A DNA stretch of 64,000 nucleotides from Rathayibacter sp. VKM Ac-2804 (GCF_009866655.1 NZ_CP047420.1:3162001-3226000), one strand, 5' to 3'; positions 33,060 through 42,348 are shown, counted from the stretch's first letter. The notes: generated by a model not told the origin, from the sequence alone. A program made the numbers and translations.

Positions 33060-34357
33060 GCCTCGCCAGCATCCCCGAGGCCGTCGCGGCCCTCCGCGCC
33101 GGCCGGCCGATCATCGTCGCCGACGACGAGGGCCGTGAGAACGAGGGCGACGTCATCGTCTCGGCCCAGCTCGCGACACAGGAGACGATCGCCTGGATGG
33201 TCCGCCACTCCTCGGGATTCATCTGCGCGCCGATGACCAACGAGATCGCCGACCGCCTGGAGCTGCCGCTGATGGTCGTCGACAACGAGGACCCGCGCGG
33301 CACCGCCTACACGCTCTCGGTCGACGCCGCCGACCGGCTCTCCACCGGCATCAGCGCCTCCGACCGCGCGCACACGCTCCGCGTGCTGGCCGACCCGGAC
33401 GCCACCCCGTCGCGGCTGCACCGCCCCGGCCACATCCTTCCCCTGCGCGCCGTCGAGGGCGGCGTCCGCGAGCGCGACGGGCACACGGAGGCGGCGGTCG
33501 ACCTGATGCGCCTCGCCGGGCTCGAGCCCGTGGGTGCCATCTCGGAGATCGTGGCCGAGGACGGCGAGATGATGCGCCTCCCCGGTCTGATCGCCCTCGG
33601 CGAGCGCGAGGGCGTGCCGGTCACGACCGTCGCCGCGCTGATCGCCTATCTCGAGGAGCACCACGCCGAGCTCGACGCGACCAGCGTGGAGCCGGCCCGC
33701 GACACTCCGCGGGTGAGCTTCGAGGTCGAGACGACCGTGCCGACCACCCACGGCCCGTTCCGGCTGCGCGCCTACCGCGACCGCCAGACCGGCGCGGACC
33801 ACGTCGCCGTCGTGGCCGACCCCGTCGGCGACGGCCGCGGGACACTCGTGCGCGTGCACTCGGAGTGCCTCACCGGCGAGGCCTTCGGCTCGCTGAAGTG
33901 CGAGTGCGGGCCTCAGCTCGACGCGGCGCTCGACACGATCCAGCGCGACGGCGGCGTCGTGATCTATCTGCGCGGGCACGAGGGCCGCGGTATCGGGCTG
34001 ATCAACAAGCTCCGCGCCTACCGGCTGCAGGAGGACGGGCTCGACACCCTCGACGCCAACCTCGCGCTCGGCCTGCCCGCTGACGCGCGCGACTACGGCG
34101 CCGCCGTCGGCATCCTCGAGGACCTCGGCGTCACCGACGTCCGCCTGCTCACCAACAACCCCGAGAAGGTGCGCCAGCTCACCGACCGCGGCATCACCGT
34201 CTCCGAGCGCGTGCCGCTGGTGGCCGGCGTCGGCGCCTTCAACCAGGGCTACCTCGCGACCAAGCGCGACCGGATGGGCCACTTCAGCGATCTCGACGCC
34301 CTCGTCGGACTCGACCCCCTCGACGCCGGACCCTCCGGCGCGACACCGAAGGAGTAA
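33056..34357 (+). CDS. ribBA: DHBP synthase / GTP cyclohydrolase II fusion
   Basis: The 433-residue fusion has the 3,4-dihydroxy-2-butanone 4-phosphate synthase half first (DDEGRENEGDVI, RPGHILPLRA, HTEAAVDLMRLAG). GTP cyclohydrolase II follows from about residue 210, with zinc cysteines in HSECLTGEAFGSLKCECG and catalytic residues in RGHEGRGIGLINKLRAY. Both halves look active. It feeds both branches of riboflavin synthesis. GGAGG precedes the ATG, which overlaps ribE by four bases. Confidence 0.96.
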   Translation: MSLASIPEAVAALRAGRPIIVADDEGRENEGDVIVSAQLATQETIAWMVRHSSGFICAPMTNEIADRLELPLMVVDNEDPRGTAYTLSVDAADRLSTGISASDRAHTLRVLADPDATPSRLHRPGHILPLRAVEGGVRERDGHTEAAVDLMRLAGLEPVGAISEIVAEDGEMMRLPGLIALGEREGVPVTTVAALIAYLEEHHAELDATSVEPARDTPRVSFEVETTVPTTHGPFRLRAYRDRQTGADHVAVVADPVGDGRGTLVRVHSECLTGEAFGSLKCECGPQLDAALDTIQRDGGVVIYLRGHEGRGIGLINKLRAYRLQEDGLDTLDANLALGLPADARDYGAAVGILEDLGVTDVRLLTNNPEKVRQLTDRGITVSERVPLVAGVGAFNQGYLATKRDRMGHFSDLDALVGLDPLDAGPSGATPKE

Positions 34358-34360
34358 GCC

Positions 34361-34834
34361 ATGGCCGGTAGCGGCGCCCCCACCACCTCCACCGTCGACG
34401 GGAGCGGCCTCCGCGTCGTCGTCGTCGCCGGGACCTGGCACCAGCAGATCACCGACGGGCTGATCGCCGGCGCGAAGGCCGCGCTCGACGAGTCCGGCGC
34501 CTCCTGGTCGCTCGTGCGCGTCCCCGGCTCGTTCGAGCTGCCGGTCGCCGCGAAGGCCGCCCTCGAGGCGGGCGCGGACGCGGTGGTCGCCCTCGGCGTC
34601 ATCATCCGCGGCGGCACCCCGCACTTCGAGTACGTCTCGGACGCGGCGACCTCGGGCCTGACGAACGTCTCGATCCAGACCGGCAAGCCGGTCGGCTTCG
34701 GCGTGCTCACCCTCGACACCGAGCAGCAGGGCCTCGACCGCGCCGGGCTGCCCGGCTCGAAGGAGGACAAGGGCCGCGAGGCGGCGGAGGCGGCGATCGC
34801 GACCGCACTCGTCCTCCGCGAGCTGCGCGGCTAG
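34361..34834 (+). CDS. ribH: 6,7-dimethyl-8-ribityllumazine synthase
   Basis: The 157-residue protein has [29 protein letters not shown] with the catalytic His in PHFEYV, and [14 protein letters not shown]. It condenses the RibD product with the RibB product and forms icosahedral or pentameric shells with RibE in many bacteria. It is last in the operon, three bases after ribBA, and is followed by a terminator. Confidence 0.96.
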   Translation: MAGSGAPTTSTVDGSGLRVVVVAGTWHQQITDGLIAGAKAALDESGASWSLVRVPGSFELPVAAKAALEAGADAVVALGVIIRGGTPHFEYVSDAATSGLTNVSIQTGKPVGFGVLTLDTEQQGLDRAGLPGSKEDKGREAAEAAIATALVLRELRG

Positions 34835-34866
34835 CGGGCGACCTCGCACGCCGCTCTCCCGCGGCG

Positions 34867-34908
34867 CTCAGCGCCGGCGACCCCCTTCTCGGGGGCGCCG
34901 ACGCTGAG
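34867..34908 (+). terminator. Terminator of the rib operon
   Basis: CTCAGCG-C-CGGCG-A-CCCCC pairs with GGGGG-CGCCG-A-CGCTGAG across a five-base loop, giving a 17-bp stem with one mismatch and one bulge. It starts 33 bases after the ribH stop. Confidence 0.72.
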
Positions 34909-34942
34909 TGCTGAGAGGCGCTCTTGCTGGGAGACCGCGGAG

Positions 34943-34948
34943 TAAAGT
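34943..34948 (+). promoter_or_regulatory. -10 box for the MHS transporter gene
   Basis: TAAAGT lies 120 bases before the ATG at 35069 and is the best -10 candidate in the 160 bases after the rib terminator. No good -35 at 16-18 bases was seen. Confidence 0.4.
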
Positions 34949-35068
34949 GGACGGGTCGTCACGAGCGGCCCTACCCTCCCTCCCCCTCGGCCCCCGCGGC
35001 CCGCAGCGCCCGATCGACGCCGCCCCCGCCGGCACCGGGAGACCCCTCCATCGGAGCAGCCCTCTTCC

Positions 35069-36418
35069 ATGTCTTCTTCCCGTACCGCAGCCGACGCTCC
35101 CGCCGCCGCCCCGCAGAACTCGCGGGGCCGGGTGATCCTGGCGAGCCTCATCGGCACCTCGATCGAGTTCTACGACTTCTACGCCTACGCGACGGCCGCC
35201 GTCCTGGTCTTCCCGTCGCTCTTCTTCGTCAACGAGGATCCGGCGGTCGCCCTCCTCGCCTCCTTCGCGGTCTTCGGCGTCGCCTTCATCGCCCGCCCGA
35301 TCGGGTCGATCATCTTCGGCCACTTCGGCGACCGCGTCGGCCGCAAGGGCACCCTCGTCGCCTCGCTCCTCACGATGGGCATCGCGACCTTCCTGATCGG
35401 CTGCCTGCCGACCGCCCTCACGCCGGGCTGGGAGTTCCTCGCTCCGTTCCTGCTCGTCGTGATGCGCTTCTGCCAGGGCCTCGGCCTCGGCGGCGAGTGG
35501 TCCGGCGCGGCGCTCCTGGCGACCGAGAACGCCCCCGCGAACAAGCGCGCCATCTACGGCACCTTCCCCCAGCTCGGCGCCCCGATCGGCTTCATCGTCG
35601 CGAACGTGCTCTTCCTGGTGCTGGCGAGCACCATGAGCGACGAGACCTTCGCCGCCTGGGGCTGGCGCGTGCCGTTCCTCGCGAGCGCCGTGCTCGTCAT
35701 CGTCGGCCTCTACGTGCGCCTCAAGCTCGTCGAGACCCCCGCGTTCCAGAAGGTCGTCGACAACGGCGAGGTGGCCAAGCTGCCGCTCGCCCGCGTCTTC
35801 AAGACCAGCTGGCGCCCGCTCATCCTCGGCACGTTCATCATGCTGGCGACCTACGTGCTCTTCTACCTGATGACCACGTTCACGCTGACCTACGGCACCA
35901 CGCCCTCCGACGCGGCGACCCCGGGCCTCGGCTACAGCCGCAACGACTTCCTGATCATGCTGATCGTCGGCGTCGTCTTCTTCGGGATCTTCACGCTGGT
36001 CTCCGGACCGCTGGCCGAGAGGTTCGGCCGCCGCCGCACGCTGCTCGTCGTCACCTCGGCGATCCTCGTCTTCGGCCTGCTCTTCGTCCCGCTGTTCAGC
36101 GGCGGCTTCGCCGGCGTGATGGCGGTGCTGATCCTCGGCTTCACGCTGATGGGCCTCACCTTCGGCCCGATGGGCGCGGTCCTGCCCGAGCTCTTCCCGA
36201 CCAACGTCCGCTACACCGGCTCGGCGATGTCGTACAACCTCGCGTCGATCCTCGGAGCGGCGCTCGCCCCGATCATCGCGGTGGCGCTCTGGCAGTCGGC
36301 CGGCGGCAGCACCCTGCTGGTGGGCCTCTACCTCAGCGGCGCGGCGGTGCTGACGCTGATCGCCCTGCTGCTCTCGAAGGAGACGCAGCACACGGCGTAC
36401 CACGACAACGTGTCGTAG
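35069..36418 (+). CDS. MHS-family MFS symporter (ShiA/ProP-like)
   Basis: The 449-residue protein has twelve membrane spans and the metabolite:H+ symporter hallmarks SLIGTSIEFYDFYAYATAA, FGHFGDRVGRKGTLV, GEWSGAALLATE and the RRRTLLVV loop of the second half. Family substrates include shikimate, proline/betaine and dicarboxylates, and the sequence does not decide between them. It has its own promoter after the rib terminator and a terminator hairpin after the stop. Confidence 0.9.
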   Translation: MSSSRTAADAPAAAPQNSRGRVILASLIGTSIEFYDFYAYATAAVLVFPSLFFVNEDPAVALLASFAVFGVAFIARPIGSIIFGHFGDRVGRKGTLVASLLTMGIATFLIGCLPTALTPGWEFLAPFLLVVMRFCQGLGLGGEWSGAALLATENAPANKRAIYGTFPQLGAPIGFIVANVLFLVLASTMSDETFAAWGWRVPFLASAVLVIVGLYVRLKLVETPAFQKVVDNGEVAKLPLARVFKTSWRPLILGTFIMLATYVLFYLMTTFTLTYGTTPSDAATPGLGYSRNDFLIMLIVGVVFFGIFTLVSGPLAERFGRRRTLLVVTSAILVFGLLFVPLFSGGFAGVMAVLILGFTLMGLTFGPMGAVLPELFPTNVRYTGSAMSYNLASILGAALAPIIAVALWQSAGGSTLLVGLYLSGAAVLTLIALLLSKETQHTAYHDNVS

Positions 36419-36436
36419 GGCGCTCCTGCCCTGCAC

Positions 36437-36469
36437 GTCCGGCCCGTCGGTTCCCCCGGCGGGCCGGAC
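36437..36469 (+). terminator. Terminator after the MHS gene
   Basis: GTCCGGCCCG and CGGGCCGGAC form a perfect 10-bp stem around a 13-base loop, 18 bases after the stop codon. Confidence 0.6.
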
Positions 36470-36511
36470 CTGTCTCCGGGCCTCGCAGCGGGCCGTCGCC
36501 CCGCGCCGCGC

Positions 36512-36527
36512 GTCAATGCGAGTTGAC
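36512..36527 (+). promoter_or_regulatory. Operator 1 of the HTH-ABC operon
   Basis: GTCAA-N6-TTGAC is a perfect dyad. Its right arm is also the TTGACA -35 element (36523-36528) of a promoter whose -10 may be CAGACT at 36548-36553. Confidence 0.68.
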
Positions 36528-36556
36528 AGCTCCCGAGCGGGGCGCGCAGACTGGAC

Positions 36557-36572
36557 GTCAATCGCGGTTGAC
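36557..36572 (+). promoter_or_regulatory. Operator 2 of the HTH-ABC operon
   Basis: This is a second GTCAA-N6-TTGAC dyad, 45 bases from operator 1 centre to centre. It lies at the expected transcription start, so a bound repressor would block initiation. A second TTGACA is contained in it. Confidence 0.68.
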
Positions 36573-36621
36573 ACATCGGCGAGCGCGACCGACGGCCCGC
36601 TCGCAGCAAGGAGGAGGCAGA

Positions 36622-36837
36622 ATGAACGACGGCACGATCACGACCCTCGCGGGGGACGCCGGCGCCGACGACCCGATCACCGCCCTCCGAGCGATCCACG
36701 GCCTGCGCGCCGAGCTCGACCGGGCCGAGGCGCTCGCCGTGCGCCGCGCGCGGAACGCGAACGCCTCCTGGCAGCTGATCGCGCTCTGCCTCGGCGTCAG
36801 CCGCCAGGCGGTCCACAAGAAGTACGGCAGGGCATGA
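36622..36837 (+). CDS. Small helix-turn-helix regulator
   Basis: The 71-residue protein is mostly one helical DNA-binding unit. ALRAIHGLRAELDRAEALAV is followed by an HTH, SWQLIALCLGVSRQAVHKKYG, with the typical turn and Ser-Arg-Gln recognition start. GGAGG precedes the ATG, and its stop overlaps the ABC gene start (ATGA). With the two dyads upstream, it is probably an autoregulator of this exporter operon. Whether it represses or activates is not visible. Confidence 0.78.
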   Translation: MNDGTITTLAGDAGADDPITALRAIHGLRAELDRAEALAVRRARNANASWQLIALCLGVSRQAVHKKYGRA

Positions 36838-38669
36838 GCGAGGACGAACGAGCGATGAGCAGCACCACGGAGAGCACGCGCGGCGGACGGCGGCCCCGCC
36901 GCGGCAAGGACGACGGCCCCCGCGCCTCCTTCTCGCAGCTCGTCCCCTACCTGCTGGAGCACCGCGGCATCCTCTCGGTCGTGGTCGTGCTCAGCCTCTT
37001 CGGCGCCGCCGCCAGCCTCGCCCAGCCGCTCGTCGTCGGCCAGGTCATCACCCGCGTGCAGGACGGCCTCGACCTCGGCCCGCTCGTCTGGGCGCTCCTC
37101 GTCCTCGTCGTCGCCTCCGGCCTGATCTCCGGCTTCGCGCACTACCTCCTCCAGCGCACCGGCGAGGGCATCGTCCTCTCCAGCCGCCGCCGCCTCGTCG
37201 CGCGGCTGCTCCGCCTGCCGATCCGCGAGTTCGACGCCCGCCGCACCGGCGACCTCGTCTCCCGGGTCGGCTCCGACTCCACCCTCTTGCGCGCCGTGCT
37301 CACCCAGGGCCTCGTGGACTCGATCGCGGGCTCGCTGCTCTTCGTCGGCGCGATCGTCGCCATGGCGATCATCGACTGGGTGCTGCTGCTGATCATCGTC
37401 GTCGTGGTCGCCGTCGCCCTCGGTGCGGCCCTCACCCTCGGGCGCGGCATCCGCGTCGCCAGCCGGAAGGCGCAGGAGAAGGTCGGCGACCTCGCCGCCG
37501 CCGTGGAGCGCGCGATCAGCGCCGTCCGCACCATCCGCGCCGCCGGCGCCACCGACCGCGAGATCGCCGTCGTCGACACGCACGCGACCGAGGCGTACCG
37601 GCTCGGCATCCGCGTCGCGCACATCTCGGCGCTCGTCGTCCCGGTCGCCGGGATCGCGATGCAGGTGGCCTTCCTCGCCGTGCTCGGCGTCGGCGGCTAC
37701 CGCGTCGCCTCGGGCGCGATCGACATCGCGCAGCTCGTGTCGTTCATCCTCTTCCTCTTCATGATGGTGATGCCGCTGGGCAACTTCATCGGCGCGATCA
37801 CCTCGGTCAACTCGGCCCTCGGCGCGCTCGGCCGGATCCAGGAGATCATCGACCTGCCGATCGAGGGCGACGGCGAGCGCGACGGCGGCGGCCTCGGCCC
37901 GGGCGTCGCGGACTCCGCGATCGCCTTCGACGACGTGGTCTTCTCCTACGACGAGAAGGCCCTCGACGTCGACGAGGACGCGCGCGACCGCACCGTCCTG
38001 CGCGGCGTCTCCTTCACGGTCCCGCGCGGCAAGCGCACCGCCCTGGTCGGACCGTCCGGTGCCGGCAAGAGCACGATCCTCGCGCTGATCGAGCGCTTCT
38101 ACGACCCCGAGGCCGGCGTGGTCCGGCTCGGCGGCGTCGACATCACCGCGATCGACCGCGACGCCCTCCGCGCCCAGATCGGCTACGTCGAGCAGGACGC
38201 ACCGGTCCTCGCCGGCACCCTCCGCGAGAACCTCGTGCTCGGCCGCCCCGACGCCTCCGACGAGGACTGCCTGCGGGTGCTCGACGCCGTGAACCTCACC
38301 GACGTGCTCGAGCGCAACCCGCTCGGCCTGAACGCGCCCGTCGGCGAGAGCGGCGTGATGCTCTCCGGCGGCGAGCGCCAGCGCCTCGCCATCGGCCGCG
38401 CGCTCCTCGCCGCGCCGCCGATCCTGCTGCTCGACGAGTCCACCTCGAGCCTCGACGGTCTGAACGAGCAGCGCCTCCGGCTGGCGATCGACGCCGTGGC
38501 CGAGAACCGGACGCTCCTCGTCATCGCGCACCGCCTCTCGACGGTCGTCGACTCCGACCAGATCGTGGTGCTGCAGAAGGGCGAGGTCGTCGGGATCGGC
38601 ACGCACTCCGAGCTCGTCGAGTCGACGCCGCTCTACCGCGATCTGGCCAAGCACCAGCTGCTGGTCTGA
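36834..38669 (+). CDS. ABC exporter, fused permease and ATPase
   Basis: The 611-residue half-transporter has a six-helix ABC_membrane domain (about 40-330). It is followed by an ATPase domain with Walker A GPSGAGKST, the Q-loop region GYVEQDAPVLAGTL, signature LSGGERQR, Walker B ILLLDESTSSLD and the H-loop IAHRLST. It works as a homodimer exporting drugs, lipids or peptides. An acidic insert DEKALDVDEDARDR lies before the ATPase strand. Start at 36834 overlaps the regulator stop; an internal ATG at 36855 is also possible. Confidence 0.92.
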   Translation: MSEDERAMSSTTESTRGGRRPRRGKDDGPRASFSQLVPYLLEHRGILSVVVVLSLFGAAASLAQPLVVGQVITRVQDGLDLGPLVWALLVLVVASGLISGFAHYLLQRTGEGIVLSSRRRLVARLLRLPIREFDARRTGDLVSRVGSDSTLLRAVLTQGLVDSIAGSLLFVGAIVAMAIIDWVLLLIIVVVVAVALGAALTLGRGIRVASRKAQEKVGDLAAAVERAISAVRTIRAAGATDREIAVVDTHATEAYRLGIRVAHISALVVPVAGIAMQVAFLAVLGVGGYRVASGAIDIAQLVSFILFLFMMVMPLGNFIGAITSVNSALGALGRIQEIIDLPIEGDGERDGGGLGPGVADSAIAFDDVVFSYDEKALDVDEDARDRTVLRGVSFTVPRGKRTALVGPSGAGKSTILALIERFYDPEAGVVRLGGVDITAIDRDALRAQIGYVEQDAPVLAGTLRENLVLGRPDASDEDCLRVLDAVNLTDVLERNPLGLNAPVGESGVMLSGGERQRLAIGRALLAAPPILLLDESTSSLDGLNEQRLRLAIDAVAENRTLLVIAHRLSTVVDSDQIVVLQKGEVVGIGTHSELVESTPLYRDLAKHQLLV

Positions 38670-38697
38670 GCCGGGCGGCCGGGCCTTCGGGCGGCCG

Positions 38698-39441
38698 TCA
38701 GCGCGGCGGCATCCGCAGCGCGCCGTCGAGGCGGATCACCTCGCCGTTGAGCATCGGGTTCTCGATCACGTGGCGCACCAGCGCGGCGAACTCCGACGGC
38801 CGGCCGAGCCGGGCCGGGTGCGGGACCGCCGCGCCGAGCGCCGTGCGGGCGGCCTCCGGCAGCCCGGCGAGCAGCGGGGTGTCGAAGGTGCCGGGCGCGA
38901 TCGAGACGACGCGGATCAGCGCCGCGGCCAGCTCCCGTGCCAGCGGCAGGGTCAGCGCGGCGACGGCGCCTTTCGAGGCGGCGTAGGCGGCCTGGCCGAT
39001 CTGCCCCTCGAAGGCGGCGATCGACGCCGTGGTGACCAGGACGCCGCGCTCGCCGTCGACCGGCTCGCCCTGCGCGATCGCGGCCGCGGCGAGCCGCAGG
39101 ACGTTCAGCGTGCCGACGGTGTTGATCCGGAGGACCCGCTCGAAGGCGTCGAGCGCCAGCGGCCCGTCGCGGCCGAGGAGCCGGCCCGGGGTGGCGACGC
39201 CTGCGCAGGTCACGGCGATCCGCAGTCCGTCGGCGGCCGCCACGGCCCGCTGAACGGCGTCGGTGTCGAGGACGTCGCCCGCGACGCGCCGGACCGACTC
39301 CGGCAGGTCGGCGCTGTCGAGAGCCGCCGGCAGATCGAGCACGACGACCCGCGCTCCGGCCTCGGCGAGGGCGCGCGCCGTCGCGGCTCCGAGCCCCGAG
39401 GCTCCGCCGGAGACCAGCGCCGCGCAGCCCTCGACGCGCAT
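38698..39441 (-). CDS. SDR-family dehydrogenase (type 2 3-hydroxyacyl-CoA dehydrogenase-like)
   Basis: The 247-residue protein has the Rossmann motif SGGASGLGA near residue 12, VLDLPA for NAD binding, the catalytic Ser in LVTTASIAAFEG, and YAASKGAV with Tyr and Lys. The HSD10-like C-terminus (VSIAPGTFDTPLL, NGEVIRLDGALRM) suggests a 3-hydroxyacyl-CoA or related substrate. Its ATG overlaps the stop of the lipoprotein gene (TGATG), so they are coupled. Confidence 0.85.
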   Translation of the reverse strand: MRVEGCAALVSGGASGLGAATARALAEAGARVVVLDLPAALDSADLPESVRRVAGDVLDTDAVQRAVAAADGLRIAVTCAGVATPGRLLGRDGPLALDAFERVLRINTVGTLNVLRLAAAAIAQGEPVDGERGVLVTTASIAAFEGQIGQAAYAASKGAVAALTLPLARELAAALIRVVSIAPGTFDTPLLAGLPEAARTALGAAVPHPARLGRPSEFAALVRHVIENPMLNGEVIRLDGALRMPPR

Positions 39442-39827
39442 CAGGGCGCGATCGTCGGGGCGGGCGCGTCGGTGGACAGCGCCTCGGCGGAGCAGTCGGT
39501 GAGGGTGCGGTCGTAGTCGGCGATCGCCTCCTGGGCCGCCAGCCACTCCGTCTCGCTCACGGACCCGTCCGGCGCGGTGGGCCGCTCGTTCAGGCCGTAG
39601 CGCGCGAGGCAGCGGGTGATCAGCTGCGAGACCGTGTCGCCGCCGTCCGTGATCGCGTCGGTCGCTCCCGGCGCGGGGTCGGTCGCCCGGATCGTCCGCG
39701 CGGGGGTGGCGCCCGAATCGGGGACCTCGGCCGGGTCCAGCGCGCAGCCGGCGGTCAGCACCAGCAGCAGCGCGGCGGCGGGCGTGAGCAGCGCGCGGGC
39801 GGCGGAGGGCCGGGAGCGCTCGGACAT
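39441..39827 (-). CDS. Small lipoprotein of unknown function
   Basis: The 128-residue precursor has a signal peptide ending in the lipobox LTAGC, then a disordered acidic/Thr region and a helical part with two Cys (ITRCLARYGLNERP and DYDRTLTDCSAEAL). It is probably anchored on the outside of the membrane. I do not recognise a family. It is co-transcribed with the SDR gene by overlap. Confidence 0.68.
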   Translation of the reverse strand: MSERSRPSAARALLTPAAALLLVLTAGCALDPAEVPDSGATPARTIRATDPAPGATDAITDGGDTVSQLITRCLARYGLNERPTAPDGSVSETEWLAAQEAIADYDRTLTDCSAEALSTDAPAPTIAP

Positions 39828-39973
39828 GGACGACCTCGAGGAGTGGGCGGTGGCGGAGGAACGGGGCGGCAGCGGAGGGCCGGTGCCGGGCGGTTTCGTG
39901 GCGAGCGTAGCGCAGGCCCGCGGAGCGGCGTGCCAGGCCTGCGCGGAATGACGGACCACGGCCCGGACGGGGG

Positions 39974-40774
39974 TCAGGGCGCCGCGAGTGCCCACATCGC
40001 GACCGCGCTCGCGGCGGCGACGTTGAGCGAGTCGATCCCGTGCCGCATCGGGATCTGCACCGCGACGTCCGCTGCGGCCAGCGCCTCGGCGGTGAGCCCC
40101 TCCCCCTCGGTGCCGAGGACGAGTGCGACCCGCTCCGGAGCGGCGGCGGCGAAGTCGCGCAGCGGCACCGCCTCCGGCGTCAGCGCCATCGCCGCGATCG
40201 TGAAGCCCGCGTCGTGCAGCAGCGCGCGGGTGCCCGGCCAGTCGCCCACCCGCGTCCACGGCACCTGCAGCACCGTGCCCATGCTCACGCGGATCGCGCG
40301 GCGGTAGAAGGGGTCGGAGCAGCGCGGCGTCACCAGCACGGCGTCGGCGCCGATCGCGCCGACCGAGCGGAAGATCGCGCCGACGTTGGTCGGGTCGACC
40401 ACGTTCTCGATCACGACCACGCGGCGCGCGTCGGCGAGCAGCTCCGCGGGGTCGGCCAGCACCGGCCGGTCCAGCGCGGCGATCAGGCCGCGGTGCAGCG
40501 TGTAGCCGGTCAGCTCGGCCAGCAGCTCGCCGGGCCCGGTGAACACCGGCACGTCCCGGCCGCCGAGCAGCCGCTCGGCCTCCTCGACGGAGCCGCCGAG
40601 GGAGAGCACCGAGCGCGGCCGGTGCCCCGCGGCGAGGGCCCGCTCGAGCACCAGCGCCGACTCCGCGAGGTAGAGCCCGTGCGGGCCGCGGGCGTTCTTC
40701 AGCGCGACGTCCGTGGCGTGCGCGTAGTCGCGCAGCCGGGGATCCTCGAGCGAGCGGACCTCGATCAGCTCCAC
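39974..40774 (-). CDS. SpoU/TrmH-family RNA 2'-O-methyltransferase
   Basis: The 266-residue protein has the SPOUT knot motifs ENVVDPTNVGAIFRS, LVLGTEGEGL and IPMRHGIDSLNVAAA, plus an N-terminal substrate-binding domain (GLYLAESALVLERAL). It methylates a ribose in tRNA or 23S rRNA; the target cannot be told. The GTG start at 40774 lies three bases after the dehydrogenase stop, so both are probably in one transcript. Confidence 0.88.
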   Translation of the reverse strand: MELIEVRSLEDPRLRDYAHATDVALKNARGPHGLYLAESALVLERALAAGHRPRSVLSLGGSVEEAERLLGGRDVPVFTGPGELLAELTGYTLHRGLIAALDRPVLADPAELLADARRVVVIENVVDPTNVGAIFRSVGAIGADAVLVTPRCSDPFYRRAIRVSMGTVLQVPWTRVGDWPGTRALLHDAGFTIAAMALTPEAVPLRDFAAAAPERVALVLGTEGEGLTAEALAAADVAVQIPMRHGIDSLNVAAASAVAMWALAAP

Positions 40775-40777
40775 GGA

Positions 40778-42265
40778 TCAGGCGAAGGGATCGGGGGTGA
40801 GCGTGTACTTCGTGCTGAGGTACTCGTGGATGCCCTCGAGGCCGCCCTCGCGGCCGAGGCCCGACTGCTTGACGCCGCCGAACGGCGCCGCCGCGTTGGA
40901 GACGACGCCGACGTTGAGGCCCATCATCCCGGTGGCGAGCCGCTCGATCATCCGCTGACCGCGGGCGAGATCGCGGGTGAAGACGTAGGAGACGAGCCCG
41001 AACTCGGTGTCGTTGGCGAGAGCGACCGCCTCGTCCTCGTCGCGGAACGGCACGATCGCGAGCACCGGGCCGAAGATCTCGGTGCGCAGGATCTCGCTGC
41101 CGGGCGCGACCCCCGCGAGCACCGTCGGCTCGTAGAAGTGCCCCGCTCCGTCGACGCCGTGCCCGCCGATGCGGATCTCCGCGCCGCGGTCGACAGCGTC
41201 CCGGACGAGCGAGGCCGCCTTGTCGACCGCGCGGTCGTCGATCAGCGGACCGATCGTGACGCCCGCCTCGGTGCCGCGGCCGACGGTCAGAGCGCGGACC
41301 CGCTCGGTGACGCGAGCGGCGAACTCCTCGGCGATCGACTCGTGCACGAAGAACCGGTTCGCGGCCGTGCAGGCCTGCCCGATGTTGCGGAACTTCGCGA
41401 GCATCGCGCCCTCGACCGCGCGGTCGAGGTCCGCGTCCTCGAAGACGACGAACGGCGCGTTGCCGCCGAGCTCCATCGAGGTGCGCAGCACGCCCTCGGC
41501 CGCCTGCTGCAGCAGCGTCCGGCCGACCGGGGTCGAGCCGGTGAAGGAGAGCTTGCGCAGCCGCGGATCGGAGAGGATCGGCTCGGACAGGGCGCCCGCC
41601 GACGAGGTCGTGACGACGTTGACCACGCCGTCGGGCACTCCCGCCTCGGCGAGCAGGGCCGCGAAGGCCAGCGTCGTCAGCGGCGTCAGCTCGGCCGGCT
41701 TCACGACGACGGTGCAGCCCGCGGCCAGGGCCGGGGCGATCTTGCGCGTCGCCATCGCGAGCGGGAAGTTCCACGGGGTGATCAGGTAGCACGGGCCGAC
41801 GGGGTGCTGCGAGACGATCATCCGCCCCGTGCCCTCCGGGTTCACGCCGTAGCGACCGGAGATGCGCACCGCCTCCTCGCTGAACCAGCGGAGGAACTCG
41901 CCGCCGTAGGCGACCTCGCCCAGCGCCTCGGCGAACGGCTTGCCCATCTCGAGCGTCATCAGGAGGGCGAAGTCGTCCTTGCGCTCCTGCAGCAGGTCGA
42001 AGGCGCGGCGGAGGATCTCCGCTCGCTTCCGGGGTGCCGTCGCGGCCCAGGCCGGCCCCGCCTCGACGGCGGCGTCGAGCGCACGCAGACCGTCCGCCGG
42101 AGTCGCGTCGGCGATCGTGCGGATCACCTCGCCGGTGGCCGGATCCTCGACGTCGATCGTGCCGCCGCCCGAGCCGTCGACCCAGGCGCCGCCGATGAGC
42201 AGCTGCGCGGGGACGCGGGCGAGCAGGGCCGCCTCGGCGGCGCTTCGAACGACGGAATCACTCAC
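40778..42265 (-). CDS. gabD: Succinate-semialdehyde dehydrogenase-like aldehyde dehydrogenase
   Basis: The 495-residue protein has the aldehyde dehydrogenase signatures TPWNFPLAM, KPAELTPLT, FTGSTPVGRTL, the general base in ELGGNAPF, and the catalytic Cys in GQACTAANRF. The overall pattern matches NAD(P)-dependent succinate-semialdehyde dehydrogenase, which completes GABA breakdown, but no GABA transaminase is nearby. AGGAAG precedes the GTG start. Confidence 0.85.
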   Translation of the reverse strand: MSDSVVRSAAEAALLARVPAQLLIGGAWVDGSGGGTIDVEDPATGEVIRTIADATPADGLRALDAAVEAGPAWAATAPRKRAEILRRAFDLLQERKDDFALLMTLEMGKPFAEALGEVAYGGEFLRWFSEEAVRISGRYGVNPEGTGRMIVSQHPVGPCYLITPWNFPLAMATRKIAPALAAGCTVVVKPAELTPLTTLAFAALLAEAGVPDGVVNVVTTSSAGALSEPILSDPRLRKLSFTGSTPVGRTLLQQAAEGVLRTSMELGGNAPFVVFEDADLDRAVEGAMLAKFRNIGQACTAANRFFVHESIAEEFAARVTERVRALTVGRGTEAGVTIGPLIDDRAVDKAASLVRDAVDRGAEIRIGGHGVDGAGHFYEPTVLAGVAPGSEILRTEIFGPVLAIVPFRDEDEAVALANDTEFGLVSYVFTRDLARGQRMIERLATGMMGLNVGVVSNAAAPFGGVKQSGLGREGGLEGIHEYLSTKYTLTPDPFA

Positions 42266-42322
42266 GAGAACACTCTTCCTGTGCGGATCGAGTCGCGCGG
42301 ACCCCGCACGACGATGCTTCTC

Positions 42323-42328
42323 AGTCTA
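42323..42328 (-). promoter_or_regulatory. -10 box of the gabD-methyltransferase operon
   Basis: On the minus strand TAGACT gives a leader of about 50 bases that ends in AGGAAG before the GTG at 42265. Confidence 0.45.
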
Positions 42329-42348
42329 CGACCGGCCCCCGGCACTCC

